Below are positions 42,815-51,511 of a DNA stretch of 64,000 nucleotides, in pieces; within the stretch, counting starts at the first letter, position 1; each line of letters opens with the position of its first letter. The stretch covers positions 81,594 to 145,593 of the forward strand of contig CAYZUS010000002.1 in the NCBI GenBank assembly GCA_964481885.1, written 5' to 3'. The translations under genes were made by a program, and so were the position numbers. This stretch comes from Fen731 sp964481885. GTDB lineage: Bacteria; Actinomycetota; Humimicrobiia; Humimicrobiales; Humimicrobiaceae. Under the pieces are notes generated by a model. The model did not search any database and had not been told where the DNA came from. It saw only the letters and a list, made by a program, of their open reading frames with translations.

Positions 42815-43888
42815 TTAAAGAAAGCTTTTTAAAGCATTGGCGGCACTTGTATTTCTCAGCTTTAAAAGCGCTTTTGATTCAACCTGCCTGATCCTTTCGC
42901 GGGTAACGCCAAACTCTCGGCCTACCTCTTCAAGTGTTCTTGGGTGTCCGTCCTGCAGGCCGTATCTTGATAAAATTATTTTTCTTTCTCTTTGCCCAAG
43001 GGTTTTAAGGACTTCCTGTAATTTGTCCTGAAATACTTTAAATAATACTGCGTCAGCAGGGGCCTGAGCTTTTGAATCCTCCACAAAGTCAGCAATTCTG
43101 GTGTCCTCGTCTTCGCCAACAGTTGCATCAAGAGAAACAGGATGCTGAGCCGTTTTCATTATTTCCCTTACTTTATCAATGCCGATATGCATTTGTTCAG
43201 CGATTTCTTCATGGGAAGCTTCTCTTCCTGATTTTTGAAAAAATTGCCTTTGGAATCTTACGAGCCTGTTTATCGTTTCAACCATATGCACAGGTATTCT
43301 TATGGTCCTTGCATGGTCATCGATTGCTCTTGCAACGGACTGCTTTATCCACCAGGTAGCATAAGTTGAAAACCTGAAACCCTTGGTGTAATCATATTTT
43401 TCAACGGCTTTCATGAGGCCGAAATTTCCCTCCTGTATTAAATCAGATAATATAAGGCCCCTTCCGATAAACTTTCGTGCTATGCTTACAACGAGCCTTA
43501 AATTTGACTGTATGAGCTTGTCTTTGGCAGCCTTGTCCCCTTTTTCAATTCTTTTGGCAAGCTGGACCTCTTCAGATGCGCTGAGAAGGCGAGTCTTTGA
43601 AATCTCGTTTAAATACATTTTTACAGAATCTGTAGTTACCGCACCTGCAGTGGGTTTGATTCTGCTTTTACGGATAACAGGCTTCTCGATATCACTGGTC
43701 TTATATTCAAATCCAGAGATACCTTCATTTATTGTTTCCGGCAACAAATCATCGAATATACTTTTAAGATTATTTGATTTACTGCTGTTTATTTTTGATT
43801 CTTTCAAATAACTTGCAACTTCATCTTCATAAGCAGCAATCTCAAGTTTATCCAAATCTTCAACTTCAAGTTCTGTATCCTTTATCAT
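42815..43888 (-). CDS. sigA: Primary RNA polymerase sigma factor (RpoD/SigA)
   Basis: 357 residues. Region 1.2 (DSVKMYLNEISKTRLLSASE), regions 2.1-2.4 (NLRLVVSIARKF, GLILSDLIQEGNFGLMKAV, GFRFSTYATWWIKQSVARAI for -10 recognition), region 3 and region 4.2 (TLEEVGREFGVTRERIRQVE for -35 recognition) are all present. The N-terminal acidic segment of about 90 residues is short, as in Gram-positive SigA. It directs transcription of housekeeping genes, agreeing with the TTGACA/TATAAT-like promoters seen in this window. GAGGTG precedes the ATG. Single gene. Confidence 0.95.
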   Translation of the reverse strand: MIKDTELEVEDLDKLEIAAYEDEVASYLKESKINSSKSNNLKSIFDDLLPETINEGISGFEYKTSDIEKPVIRKSRIKPTAGAVTTDSVKMYLNEISKTRLLSASEEVQLAKRIEKGDKAAKDKLIQSNLRLVVSIARKFIGRGLILSDLIQEGNFGLMKAVEKYDYTKGFRFSTYATWWIKQSVARAIDDHARTIRIPVHMVETINRLVRFQRQFFQKSGREASHEEIAEQMHIGIDKVREIMKTAQHPVSLDATVGEDEDTRIADFVEDSKAQAPADAVLFKVFQDKLQEVLKTLGQRERKIILSRYGLQDGHPRTLEEVGREFGVTRERIRQVESKALLKLRNTSAANALKSFL

Positions 43889-44183
43889 AGCGTCTTACAC
43901 CTCATCAAACATTAATATAAATAAATTTTTTATAAATAAATTTTGTAAAAATACATAAATTTTACAAACGATTCGTCACAGCTTTTTTCAGGAATCGACC
44001 CGGACCATATAACAGTATTTTTATTAAAACATTGTTAAATTTTTTATTTTTTTGGCTTCTCTGCATCTATTATCTGTGTTACAGTTTTGACTCAAAATAA
44101 TTATGGCCATTTTTAATTAAAATAAGATTAAAATTAGATTAAAAAATATTAATCAAAATTTTAAAACACCTGACAACAAAATT
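43889..44183. other. Intergenic region upstream of the sigma factor gene
   Basis: AT-rich leader/promoter region between the RRM gene's terminator and sigA. No gene or known RNA motif recognised. Confidence 0.4.
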
Positions 44184-44228
44184 AAATGGCCCGCATTCCT
44201 GCATACACATACAGGGTGCAAGCCATTT
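44184..44228 (-). terminator. Terminator of the RRM protein gene
   Basis: AAATGGC (44184-44190) pairs with GCCATTT (44222-44228), with further GCA/TGC pairing inside and TTTAATTTTG following on the minus strand. Lies just past the RRM gene stop. Confidence 0.65.
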
Positions 44229-44250
44229 TTACAGGTAATATTCTAAAAAC

Positions 44251-44517
44251 CTAGTATCTTTTAAAACTACGTTCCGGTTTGCTTTTCTGTGGAAGGGCCT
44301 CATTTACTTTTATTGAGCGTCCGCTAAAATCTGTGCCGTCAAGAGCTTCTTTTGCTTTTTCTGCCTCTTCGGGGCTGGACATTTCAACAAATCCAAAACC
44401 TTTGTTACCAATTACAGTGGCACTTACAACTTTTCCGAATTCCGCGAATAATTGCTCAAGCTGTTCGTCGGTAACTGAGTAACTGAAATTACCAACATAG
44501 AGTTTGCTGCCTTGCAT
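44251..44517 (-). CDS. RRM-type RNA-binding protein
   Basis: 88 residues forming one RNA recognition motif. RNP2 is LYVGNF (6-11) and RNP1 is NKGFGFVEM (38-46), with the aromatic residues that stack on RNA bases. A short basic tail (KSKPERSFKRY) follows. Such single-RRM proteins in bacteria bind single-stranded RNA and are often cold- or stress-induced. AAGGAGG stands before the ATG, and a leader region of up to about 400 bp lies upstream. Single gene with its own terminator. Confidence 0.93.
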   Translation of the reverse strand: MQGSKLYVGNFSYSVTDEQLEQLFAEFGKVVSATVIGNKGFGFVEMSSPEEAEKAKEALDGTDFSGRSIKVNEALPQKSKPERSFKRY

Positions 44518-44924
44518 ACATACCTCCTTAAAAATACTAAAATTCCCTAAGTTTCATAATATTTCTTTTGGATAGAGGCAGCTGAAAGCAACAACCTTGC
44601 ACTTAATTAAAATATCATTAATCAACAGAGACCATTAATTTTATCTTTAATGTAATACTTTTGTCAAATAATATTTTAATTTTTGTTACTTACTATTAGT
44701 ATACAGCCATTTTTATCAGCTTGTATTGCAAGAGAATCGGGTTCTTACAAATTAATTTTTTAATAGTAAACAGTTTTTATCGAACTTATGTTTTAAAAGA
44801 GCCCAATTTTATAAAACTCAAAAATTAAAGGCGCTCAGTTTTATAAAACTTAAAAAAAGTTTATCAGGACAAATATAAAAATATATGGCACTCACATATA
44901 GCAATCAGAATATTTGGCATTTCA
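44518..44924. other. Intergenic region between the RRM gene and the ABC exporter gene
   Basis: Holds the RRM gene leader/promoter and the imperfect 32-bp tandem duplication at 44796-44858. No gene recognised. Confidence 0.45.
44796..44858. repeat. Imperfect 32-bp tandem duplication
   Basis: Two copies sharing TTTTATAAAACT and flanking purine/pyrimidine pattern with a 32-base offset, downstream of the ABC exporter gene. Probably a local duplication; no function evident. Confidence 0.45.
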
Positions 44925-46865
44925 TTAATTATCGCTGTTGTTTTCAAACTGGCTGTAATACAGGCTTGCATAAAATCCATCTTTTGCAAGCAGCTGGCTA
45001 TGGTTTCCCTGTTCCACGATATCCCCGTTGTTCATTACAAGAATCAGGTCTGCATTCTTTATGGTGCTTAGCCTGTGCGCTATTATAAAGCTTGTTCTGT
45101 CCTTCATAAGGTTATCCATTGCCTTCTGGATAAGCAGCTCGGTTCGGGTATCTACAGAACTTGTGGCCTCATCAAGAATAAGTATTTTGGGATTTGAAAG
45201 TATTGCCCTTGCAATAGTAATAAGCTGTTTCTGTCCCTGTGAAATATTTGAAGTCTCCTCGTTTAATTCATGATTGTACCCTTTTGGCAAAGCGTGGGCA
45301 AAATGATCGACATATGCAATCTTTGCGCTTTCGAAAACTTCCTGGTCCGTTGCATCCTGCCTGCCGTATCTGATGTTTTCCATAATGGTGCCGTTGTAAA
45401 GCCATGTATCCTGAAGTACCATCCCAAAAATATCACGCAGATCCTGCCTGGTAAAGTCCTTTATATTGTTGCCATCGATAAATATCCCGCCGCTTGAAAC
45501 ATCATAAAATCTCATCAGCAGCTTGACCATGGTTGTTTTGCCTGCCCCCGTCGGACCAACAATTGCAATCTTTTGCCCTGGTTTTATGTCTGCTGAAAAT
45601 CCTTTGATGATTAACTGGTCGGGGCTGTAACCAAAATGGACATCCTTAAAATCAACACTGCCGGTAATATTTTGAGGTTTGACTGGATTGGCCCTGTCCG
45701 GTATTTCTTCCTCTTCTTCCAGGAACTCAAAAACTCTCTCTGCCGCTGCTGCGGTCTGCTGCAGAACGTTTGAAATGTTTGCAATCTGGGAGATGGGTTG
45801 CATGAAGGAACGAACATAAAGAATAAAAGCAAGTATGTCACCAACAGGCATTTTGCCCTGCGCAGCGAGATAACCCCCCAATACCACTACGGCGACATAA
45901 CCGAGATTCCCGACAAATAATGTGATGGGCATCATTAGCCCTGATAAAAACTGGGATTTCCACGCTGCCCTGTACAGGACATTATTGTATTCGTCAAATT
46001 TCTCTTCGCTTTTTTTCTCCCCATTAAAGGCCCTCATTACATTGTGCCCGCCATACATTTCTTCCACATGTCCATTGACATGCCCAAGGTAAACCTGCTG
46101 CTGTTTGAAATATTTTTGTGATTGCTTGACAACAACCATAATCAGACCCAGTGAAAGCGGCACCACAATAATAGCAGCAAGGGTCATTATCCAGCTAATG
46201 GTAAACATCATTACCAGAACACCTATTACCATAATAACAGAAGTAATTATCTGCGTTAAGCTCTGGTTTAAAGTCTGGTTTATCGTATCTACATCATTGG
46301 TAACACGGGAAAGAACTTCTCCGTGATTGGTTCCGTCAAAATACCTCAAAGGCATCTTGTTGATTTTTTCCGATATGTCTTTTCTTAGCCGGTAAGTTAT
46401 TTTCATGGATACGCCGGACATTATCCAGCCCTGAACATATGAAAAAAGCGCTGAAACAAGATACAGGCCCACAGAGATAAGGACTATGGTCCCTATATAC
46501 CTGAAATCTATTCCGCTTCCGGTCCCGGATATTTTTCCAATGACTCCTTCGAAAAGCCTGGTTGTCGCCTTTCCCAATATCTTGGGTCCAACAATTGCAA
46601 ATACTGTTGAAGCGATGGCAAAAACAATCACAATAGAAACCTGTGATTTAAATTCACTGATATATTTGCCAAACTTGATCATCGTGCCCTTAAAGTTTCT
46701 GGCCTTCTCGCCCTGCATTTGAACTCCATGGCCGCCAGGACCGCCGAAACCGAGCGGGCCGCCCCTTTTCGGGCCTGATTTTGAATCTGTCATACCCTGG
46801 CCGCCGAAACCGGGAGCCCTGTGATTTATATTTTTAGTACTTTTAATATTATCCTGATTGCTCAC
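44925..46865 (-). CDS. Heterodimeric ABC exporter subunit with consensus ATP site residues
   Basis: 646 residues. A Gly/Pro-rich cytoplasmic N-terminus (about 1-60) is followed by six membrane helices and one nucleotide-binding domain. Walker A GPTGAGKTTMV, Walker B ILILDEATSS with the catalytic Glu, and H-loop IIAHRLSTI are standard, but the signature is ISQGQKQL rather than LSGGQ. It overlaps the partner subunit gene (46862-49126) by 4 bp. Together they form a type IV (multidrug or lipid) exporter in which this subunit's signature completes the partner's degenerate ATP site. Probable control by the upstream MarR gene. Confidence 0.94.
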   Translation of the reverse strand: MSNQDNIKSTKNINHRAPGFGGQGMTDSKSGPKRGGPLGFGGPGGHGVQMQGEKARNFKGTMIKFGKYISEFKSQVSIVIVFAIASTVFAIVGPKILGKATTRLFEGVIGKISGTGSGIDFRYIGTIVLISVGLYLVSALFSYVQGWIMSGVSMKITYRLRKDISEKINKMPLRYFDGTNHGEVLSRVTNDVDTINQTLNQSLTQIITSVIMVIGVLVMMFTISWIMTLAAIIVVPLSLGLIMVVVKQSQKYFKQQQVYLGHVNGHVEEMYGGHNVMRAFNGEKKSEEKFDEYNNVLYRAAWKSQFLSGLMMPITLFVGNLGYVAVVVLGGYLAAQGKMPVGDILAFILYVRSFMQPISQIANISNVLQQTAAAAERVFEFLEEEEEIPDRANPVKPQNITGSVDFKDVHFGYSPDQLIIKGFSADIKPGQKIAIVGPTGAGKTTMVKLLMRFYDVSSGGIFIDGNNIKDFTRQDLRDIFGMVLQDTWLYNGTIMENIRYGRQDATDQEVFESAKIAYVDHFAHALPKGYNHELNEETSNISQGQKQLITIARAILSNPKILILDEATSSVDTRTELLIQKAMDNLMKDRTSFIIAHRLSTIKNADLILVMNNGDIVEQGNHSQLLAKDGFYASLYYSQFENNSDN

Positions 46866-49126
46866 GCCAGTTCCTCCTTACTAAGCTGTGAAAGGGCAAT
46901 CTCCCTGTATGTGTCACAGCTTGCCATAAGCTCTTTATGTGTTCCTATTCCTTTTATTTTACCTTCATCCAGAACTATTATCTGGTCAGCGCTCATCACT
47001 GTCCCTACGCGCTGCGCCACAATAAGTATTGCGCTTTTTGCAGAATAATCTTTCAGCGCTTTTCGGAGAGCCTTGTCTGTTTTAAAATCCAGCGCAGAAA
47101 AACAATCATCAAGAATCAGTATTTCAGGTTTTTTTACAAGCGCTCTTGCAATGGACAGCCGCTGATTTTGACCGCCTGATACGTTTTTCCCTCCCTGGGA
47201 AATCTCTGAATTTAAGCCCTCGGGTTTTTCATTAATAAAATCCATTGCCTGTGCCGTAATGGCAGCTGACATCAGCAGTTCATGGCTTGCATTCTCATCG
47301 CCGAACTTCAGGTTACTCTCTATGCTTCCTGAAAAGAGAATACTTTGCTGCGGGACATAGCCGATTTTTTCCCTAAGGTCGTGCTGTTTTAAGTCCCTGA
47401 TATCTATACCACTGACAAGAACATTGCCTCCTGAAACATCGTAAAAACGCAAAAGAAGGTTAACTATAGTGGATTTACCGGAACCCGTTGAACCTATAAA
47501 TGCAGTTGTTGTTCCCTGTTTTGCAGTAAAACTGATATCATGCAGAACATCTTCATCCGCTTCAGGGTATCTGAAAGACACATTCCTGAACTCCACCAGG
47601 CCACTGTCGTCGCTGCCGAAAGATTTTGCATTTTCAGGGTCCTTAATTGTTGCTTCAGTTTCAATCACCTCAACAACACGCCCTGCTGATACTGAAGCTC
47701 TGGGTATCATTATAAACATGAAGGAAAGCATTAAAAATGAGATTATTATCAGCATTGCATACTGCATGAAAGCCATCATGTCACCGACCTGTATGTGGGA
47801 TGATTCTACCCGGTGGGCTCCGACCCAGATAATAAGCAATGACACGCCATTCATAACAAGCATCATTACAGGCATCATTATGACCATTACACGGTTAATA
47901 AACAAAGAAGTCTTTGTAAGATCCACGTTGGCCTTGTCAAACCTGTCCTCTTCAAATTTCTGAGTGTTAAATGCCCTGATAACCATTGTTCCCGAGAGAT
48001 TTTCACGTGTGACCAGGCTTAAGCGGTCTATAAGTTTCTGGACTATACGAAATCTTGGCATTGCTACAGAAAAAACTACAAGAATAAGAGAAATAATGAC
48101 TACTACAGCAAGTGCTATTATCCAGGACATCGAAGTGCTTTTGGCAAGCGCGCGCACTATGCCTCCAATGGCCATTATCGGGGCATAACATACAATCCTT
48201 ATCAAAATTATTATCAGCATCTGTATCTGGGTTATGTCATTGGTCGATCTTGTAATAAGCGAAGCTGTGGAAAATTTGTCAAACTCTGTATTGGAAAAAT
48301 TCTCGACTTTTGTAAAAACTTTTCTTCTTAAGTTTTTAGCCAGCCCTGCTGCAGCTTTTGCAGAAAAATAGCCGACTGCAACTGTGCACACCGCAGATGC
48401 CAGAGACAGAAGCAGCATTAAAAGTCCTGTTCGCAGGATATAGCTGTTCTGGTAATCAGCCGTATCCACTCCAAGGGCCGCATATTCAGCTTTTACAGCT
48501 CCCACTGAAGATTGCGTTATCATTCTGGTGCCCAGGGCATCAAACTGCTTGTCTGCAGCATCCTTGATTTTGGAAATCTGTTCAGCAGGAAGATTTGCAA
48601 GCATTGCAAAAACCTGTTCGGGTGTTACGCCAGCCGGGATTTTTGACAGGTCAAATCCCATTTTATCAAAGCCCAGACTGCCGCCTGCATCAGAAGCTTT
48701 GGCCGGGTCCTTTACCATCTGTTCTATTCCTGCCACAACCATAAATGCCTTGCCGAATATAGGGTTTATCCTGTTTGTCTCGGCGGTACTTATCTTGTTT
48801 AATATATAAACCGGTTCCTTTTCCAGCTGAGGGTAATCATTGATATATTTTGAATAATCGGTTGAATTTTTATCTGTAAGAGTATAATCTGCCAAAATTG
48901 ATGCTTTGTTATCTGCGCCCATAAATATTACAAGCTTGTCCATTTCGGACTTGCGAATGGCTTTAGGTACCGCATTTACTATTCCACCCTGCTGAATACC
49001 GTTATTAACGATATTTGACATATAGTCCGGCAGTGTCAGGTCAGCCATTGCCTGGGCAAACAACAGAACAATTGATATTATTATAAATAGTGTAAATGGT
49101 TTTAAATACTTTGCTAATTTAATCAT
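46862..49126 (-). CDS. Heterodimeric ABC exporter subunit with large extracytoplasmic insertion
   Basis: 754 residues, longer than its partner because about 170 residues (about 45-215) are inserted between the first two membrane helices; this loop faces outside. The nucleotide-binding domain has Walker A GSTGSGKSTIV, signature VSGGQNQRLSIARAL and Walker B ILILDDCFSALD, in which Asp replaces the catalytic Glu. The H-loop is replaced by VAQRVGTV, with Gln for His. This is therefore the degenerate half of an asymmetric exporter. The layout is typical of the large subunit in Firmicutes/Actinobacteria pairs regulated by MarR proteins. It is encoded 211 bp after the MarR gene. Confidence 0.94.
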   Translation of the reverse strand: MIKLAKYLKPFTLFIIISIVLLFAQAMADLTLPDYMSNIVNNGIQQGGIVNAVPKAIRKSEMDKLVIFMGADNKASILADYTLTDKNSTDYSKYINDYPQLEKEPVYILNKISTAETNRINPIFGKAFMVVAGIEQMVKDPAKASDAGGSLGFDKMGFDLSKIPAGVTPEQVFAMLANLPAEQISKIKDAADKQFDALGTRMITQSSVGAVKAEYAALGVDTADYQNSYILRTGLLMLLLSLASAVCTVAVGYFSAKAAAGLAKNLRRKVFTKVENFSNTEFDKFSTASLITRSTNDITQIQMLIIILIRIVCYAPIMAIGGIVRALAKSTSMSWIIALAVVVIISLILVVFSVAMPRFRIVQKLIDRLSLVTRENLSGTMVIRAFNTQKFEEDRFDKANVDLTKTSLFINRVMVIMMPVMMLVMNGVSLLIIWVGAHRVESSHIQVGDMMAFMQYAMLIIISFLMLSFMFIMIPRASVSAGRVVEVIETEATIKDPENAKSFGSDDSGLVEFRNVSFRYPEADEDVLHDISFTAKQGTTTAFIGSTGSGKSTIVNLLLRFYDVSGGNVLVSGIDIRDLKQHDLREKIGYVPQQSILFSGSIESNLKFGDENASHELLMSAAITAQAMDFINEKPEGLNSEISQGGKNVSGGQNQRLSIARALVKKPEILILDDCFSALDFKTDKALRKALKDYSAKSAILIVAQRVGTVMSADQIIVLDEGKIKGIGTHKELMASCDTYREIALSQLSKEELA

Positions 49127-49337
49127 CGTTCTTTCTCTTTCTGTTTACTCTTCCAATTTCCCTTGATTTACCTGTTGTGCCATCCGGCCTGCTTAATAAG
49201 CCTGCGGCTATATTTATTTTGTTATGCACCTCAATCTGCCTCTTTTTTATGTCTCTTGGCTGGTAACTTATGCTGCATACTTTTATTCTTAATTATTATT
49301 CTTCAATGCTGCAAAATCAATGCCACAAAAGGCTTTT

Positions 49338-49817
49338 CTATTTGCAGTCAGATGCTTCTTTACAGACCCTTTGCCCAGACAATTCTGCGGAAATACCGTC
49401 TGTTATCTTACTGCTGAGATTACAATATTTTAAAAGCTCCTCGTCATCTAATACGTCAAACAAAGAAGCCAAAGTATTAATACTGGTATTTTTTACCGAC
49501 TCAAATTGTATAATAGTTTTTTCTGTCAATGCAACTTTCAATACTCTGCGATCATCCGGATTTCTTTTCCTGGAAAGAAGATCCTTGCTCACCAGGCTGT
49601 CTACAATTTGTGTTGTTGCGCTGCTGGTTGTTCCCAGCATCCCGGCAAGATTCTTGATGCTTATCGTACCATTGTTTTTTATAAGCCGCAGAACCACCCA
49701 TTGTGAATGTGTTATCTGCATTACGCCAAAATAATGATACATCTCTGCAACAATTTTGTTTCTTATTGCATAAATGCTCTCAATGGATCTTTCAATAAGT
49801 TTTGTTCTGTCTTCCAT
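49338..49817 (-). CDS. MarR family transcriptional regulator
   Basis: 159 residues from ATG at 49817. The winged helix is seen in HSQWVVLRLIKNNGTISIKN, AGMLGTTSSATTQIVDSLVS (recognition region) and the wing KRNPDDRRVLKVALTEK. It acts as a dimer repressor, commonly of drug exporters, and lies directly upstream of the ABC exporter pair on the same strand. Its effector may be an exported compound. The frame appears to run on through the assembly gap upstream, but that is an artefact of the N run. No strong ribosome site is seen before the ATG. Confidence 0.9.
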   Translation of the reverse strand: MEDRTKLIERSIESIYAIRNKIVAEMYHYFGVMQITHSQWVVLRLIKNNGTISIKNLAGMLGTTSSATTQIVDSLVSKDLLSRKRNPDDRRVLKVALTEKTIIQFESVKNTSINTLASLFDVLDDEELLKYCNLSSKITDGISAELSGQRVCKEASDCK

Positions 49818-50240
49818 ACTTTTTAATGAAAATAAACCAATAAAAAAACAATTTGGAAATGAAANNNNNNNNNNNNNNNNNNNNNNNNNNNNNNNNNNNN
49901 NNNNNNNNNNNNNNNNNNNNNNNNNNNNNNNNNNNNNNNNNNNNNNNNNNNNNNNNNNNNNNNNAATGAAAATAAACCAATAAAAAAACAATTTGGAAAT
50001 GAAATAAAACCAAATTAAAAATAAGAAATTAAAATACAATTAAAACTAAATTAAAACTAAATTAAAATTAAACTAGAACTAAAATATAAAAAAAGTGTAA
50101 TTGTTTCAAAAGATGACAATGAGACTGCCAAAACAATATTATTTAAGTTACTTATCTATTAAGCATCTTAACTAATTTAAACTGTTTGTCAAGTTTTTTT
50201 AAATGGATTTTGAATGGATTTATTTTATAATTGGGAAAGA
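49818..50240. other. Intergenic region with assembly gap and duplicated flanks
   Basis: The 100-N gap (49865-49964) is flanked by the same 40-base sequence on both sides (49825-49864 and 49965-50004). The rest is AT-rich with no gene recognised. Confidence 0.6.
49825..50004. repeat. 40-bp direct repeat flanking a 100-N gap
   Basis: The sequence starting AATGAAAATAAACCAATAAA is identical on both sides of the gap. Either a tandem repeat that broke the assembly or two contigs whose overlapping ends were joined with a default gap. It covers the promoter region of the MarR gene. Confidence 0.8.
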
Positions 50241-50624
50241 TCAATAATATAATGGCAGCCGGGTAACATATATTTTATAATTTTTAATATGGGGAATAAG
50301 ATATTTCCTGTAGTTGAGGCCGGCCAGAAATATAAATTCATCCTCCTGAAGATCTGCCTGGAGCTTCAGCATCTCCAGGATCTCTGCGGCCCACTCCTGA
50401 ATTTCATCGTCATCTTTGTCATCCAGTGTGTCAGCTGACGAAAGCAACTCTTCCTTCACACCGATAAGCCCCTGATTTAAAGTTAAAAAGAAAATCTTGT
50501 CAGGTTTTAACAAATACGCATAATCAAGACTTTTTTTAAATGTCTCTGTAACATAAACATTTTTTGCCTTGGCGGTGCTGTTTATTTCTTTTGCAGCGCA
50601 TGAAATCAGAATAATTCTTTTCAT
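50241..50624 (-). CDS. DUF6884-like protein
   Basis: 127 residues. The pattern IILISCAAKEINSTAKAKNVY, TFKKSLDYAYLLKPDKIFFL and NQGLIGVKEEL resembles DUF6884 proteins, which share an N-terminal ISCs-KK motif and a later YGLL segment and are related to the YaaA/queuine-associated folds. Here the usual YGLL is NQGLI and the first half is slightly shorter, so the protein may be divergent. Function unknown. It is located alone between the gap region and a lipoprotein gene. Confidence 0.6.
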   Translation of the reverse strand: MKRIILISCAAKEINSTAKAKNVYVTETFKKSLDYAYLLKPDKIFFLTLNQGLIGVKEELLSSADTLDDKDDDEIQEWAAEILEMLKLQADLQEDEFIFLAGLNYRKYLIPHIKNYKIYVTRLPLYY

Positions 50625-50660
50625 AATTTAAAATATCAATGGATCTGGCATTAAAAAAAG

Positions 50661-50698
50661 TTTTAAAAAAGTGGGCACCCATCATGAGCGCCCACTTT
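50661..50698 (-). terminator. Strong terminator of the lipoprotein gene 50732-51274
   Basis: AAAGTGGGC (50668-50676) pairs with GCCCACTTT (50690-50698), followed on the minus strand by a T-rich tract (TTTTTTAAAACTTTTTTT). Lies 33 bp past the stop codon. Confidence 0.85.
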
Positions 50699-50731
50699 CA
50701 AAAAATATAACAGACCATTCATAGACTTATA

Positions 50732-51274
50732 TTAGTCGCCGGTCGACGCAGCAATTGTCATCGTAAAATTAATCACGCTGCCGTCTGATCCTGCCATAAC
50801 AAGGGCCTCGTTCGTGCCATTATCAAATAACAGCGTAAAAGAGTCGTTGCCATCAGTGGTGTAAAAATCATCTGATTTAGTTTCCCATCCTGACATTTTG
50901 CCTTTATGCCACTCATAGACATCTTTAACTGTACCTTTTGTGACTTCTGCAAACAGTCCAAAAGTGTCATTTCCATTATCGTCTTTACTTACCATAGCAT
51001 ATGAAACCTTGACGTCCGGATAAACAGGTGCATTTGCCGGCCATTCTTCAGGGACCTTTGCTCCTTCACCAGCCTCTACTACTCCTTCATCAGTACTTAT
51101 TTTGACTCCATCATCTGTAGTTTCAAGACTTACATCACTTCCTACTGCACTTTCTATAGTCTTCTCAATAGCTTTTTCTACAACTTTCTCAGCAATATTC
51201 CCGCATGAGGACACAGAAAACGCAATGACTAATGCCATTACCACAGCTAACACAACTAACAGTCTTTTCTTCAT
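50732..51274 (-). CDS. Lipoprotein of unknown function
   Basis: 180 residues. The lipobox VSSC gives Cys24. Then a Glu/Lys/Val-rich amphipathic segment (about 25-45) and a soluble domain follow, with VPEEWPANAPVYPDVKVSYA and EWHKGKMSGWE. This resembles small extracytoplasmic lipoproteins common in Actinobacteria and Clostridia whose function is not known. It is acidic overall. Single gene with its own strong terminator; AAGGAG precedes the ATG. Confidence 0.72.
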   Translation of the reverse strand: MKKRLLVVLAVVMALVIAFSVSSCGNIAEKVVEKAIEKTIESAVGSDVSLETTDDGVKISTDEGVVEAGEGAKVPEEWPANAPVYPDVKVSYAMVSKDDNGNDTFGLFAEVTKGTVKDVYEWHKGKMSGWETKSDDFYTTDGNDSFTLLFDNGTNEALVMAGSDGSVINFTMTIAASTGD

Positions 51275-51511
51275 TAAATGTTTCTCCTTCTGTATTTGCT
51301 GACAATTCTTTTTATGTCTAGTGGTTATTACACCTTGACAATAACAATTTATTATACATAAAAAAAGGTAAAATAAAAGTATAAAAAATCCTGCAACACT
51401 CGTTATTTTATTTCATCAACAAGAAACCTTTTACGATATCCGGGCTGCAAAACTATTAAAAAATTAAAATTAACCTGGACACTATATGAAAAAATATTTT
51501 TAAAACAAGTA

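Noticed and set aside
49818..50039. N-terminal extension of the MarR protein through the gap
   Set aside because: The open frame exists only because N codons have no stops, and the flanks are duplicates. The MarR domain begins at the ATG at 49817.
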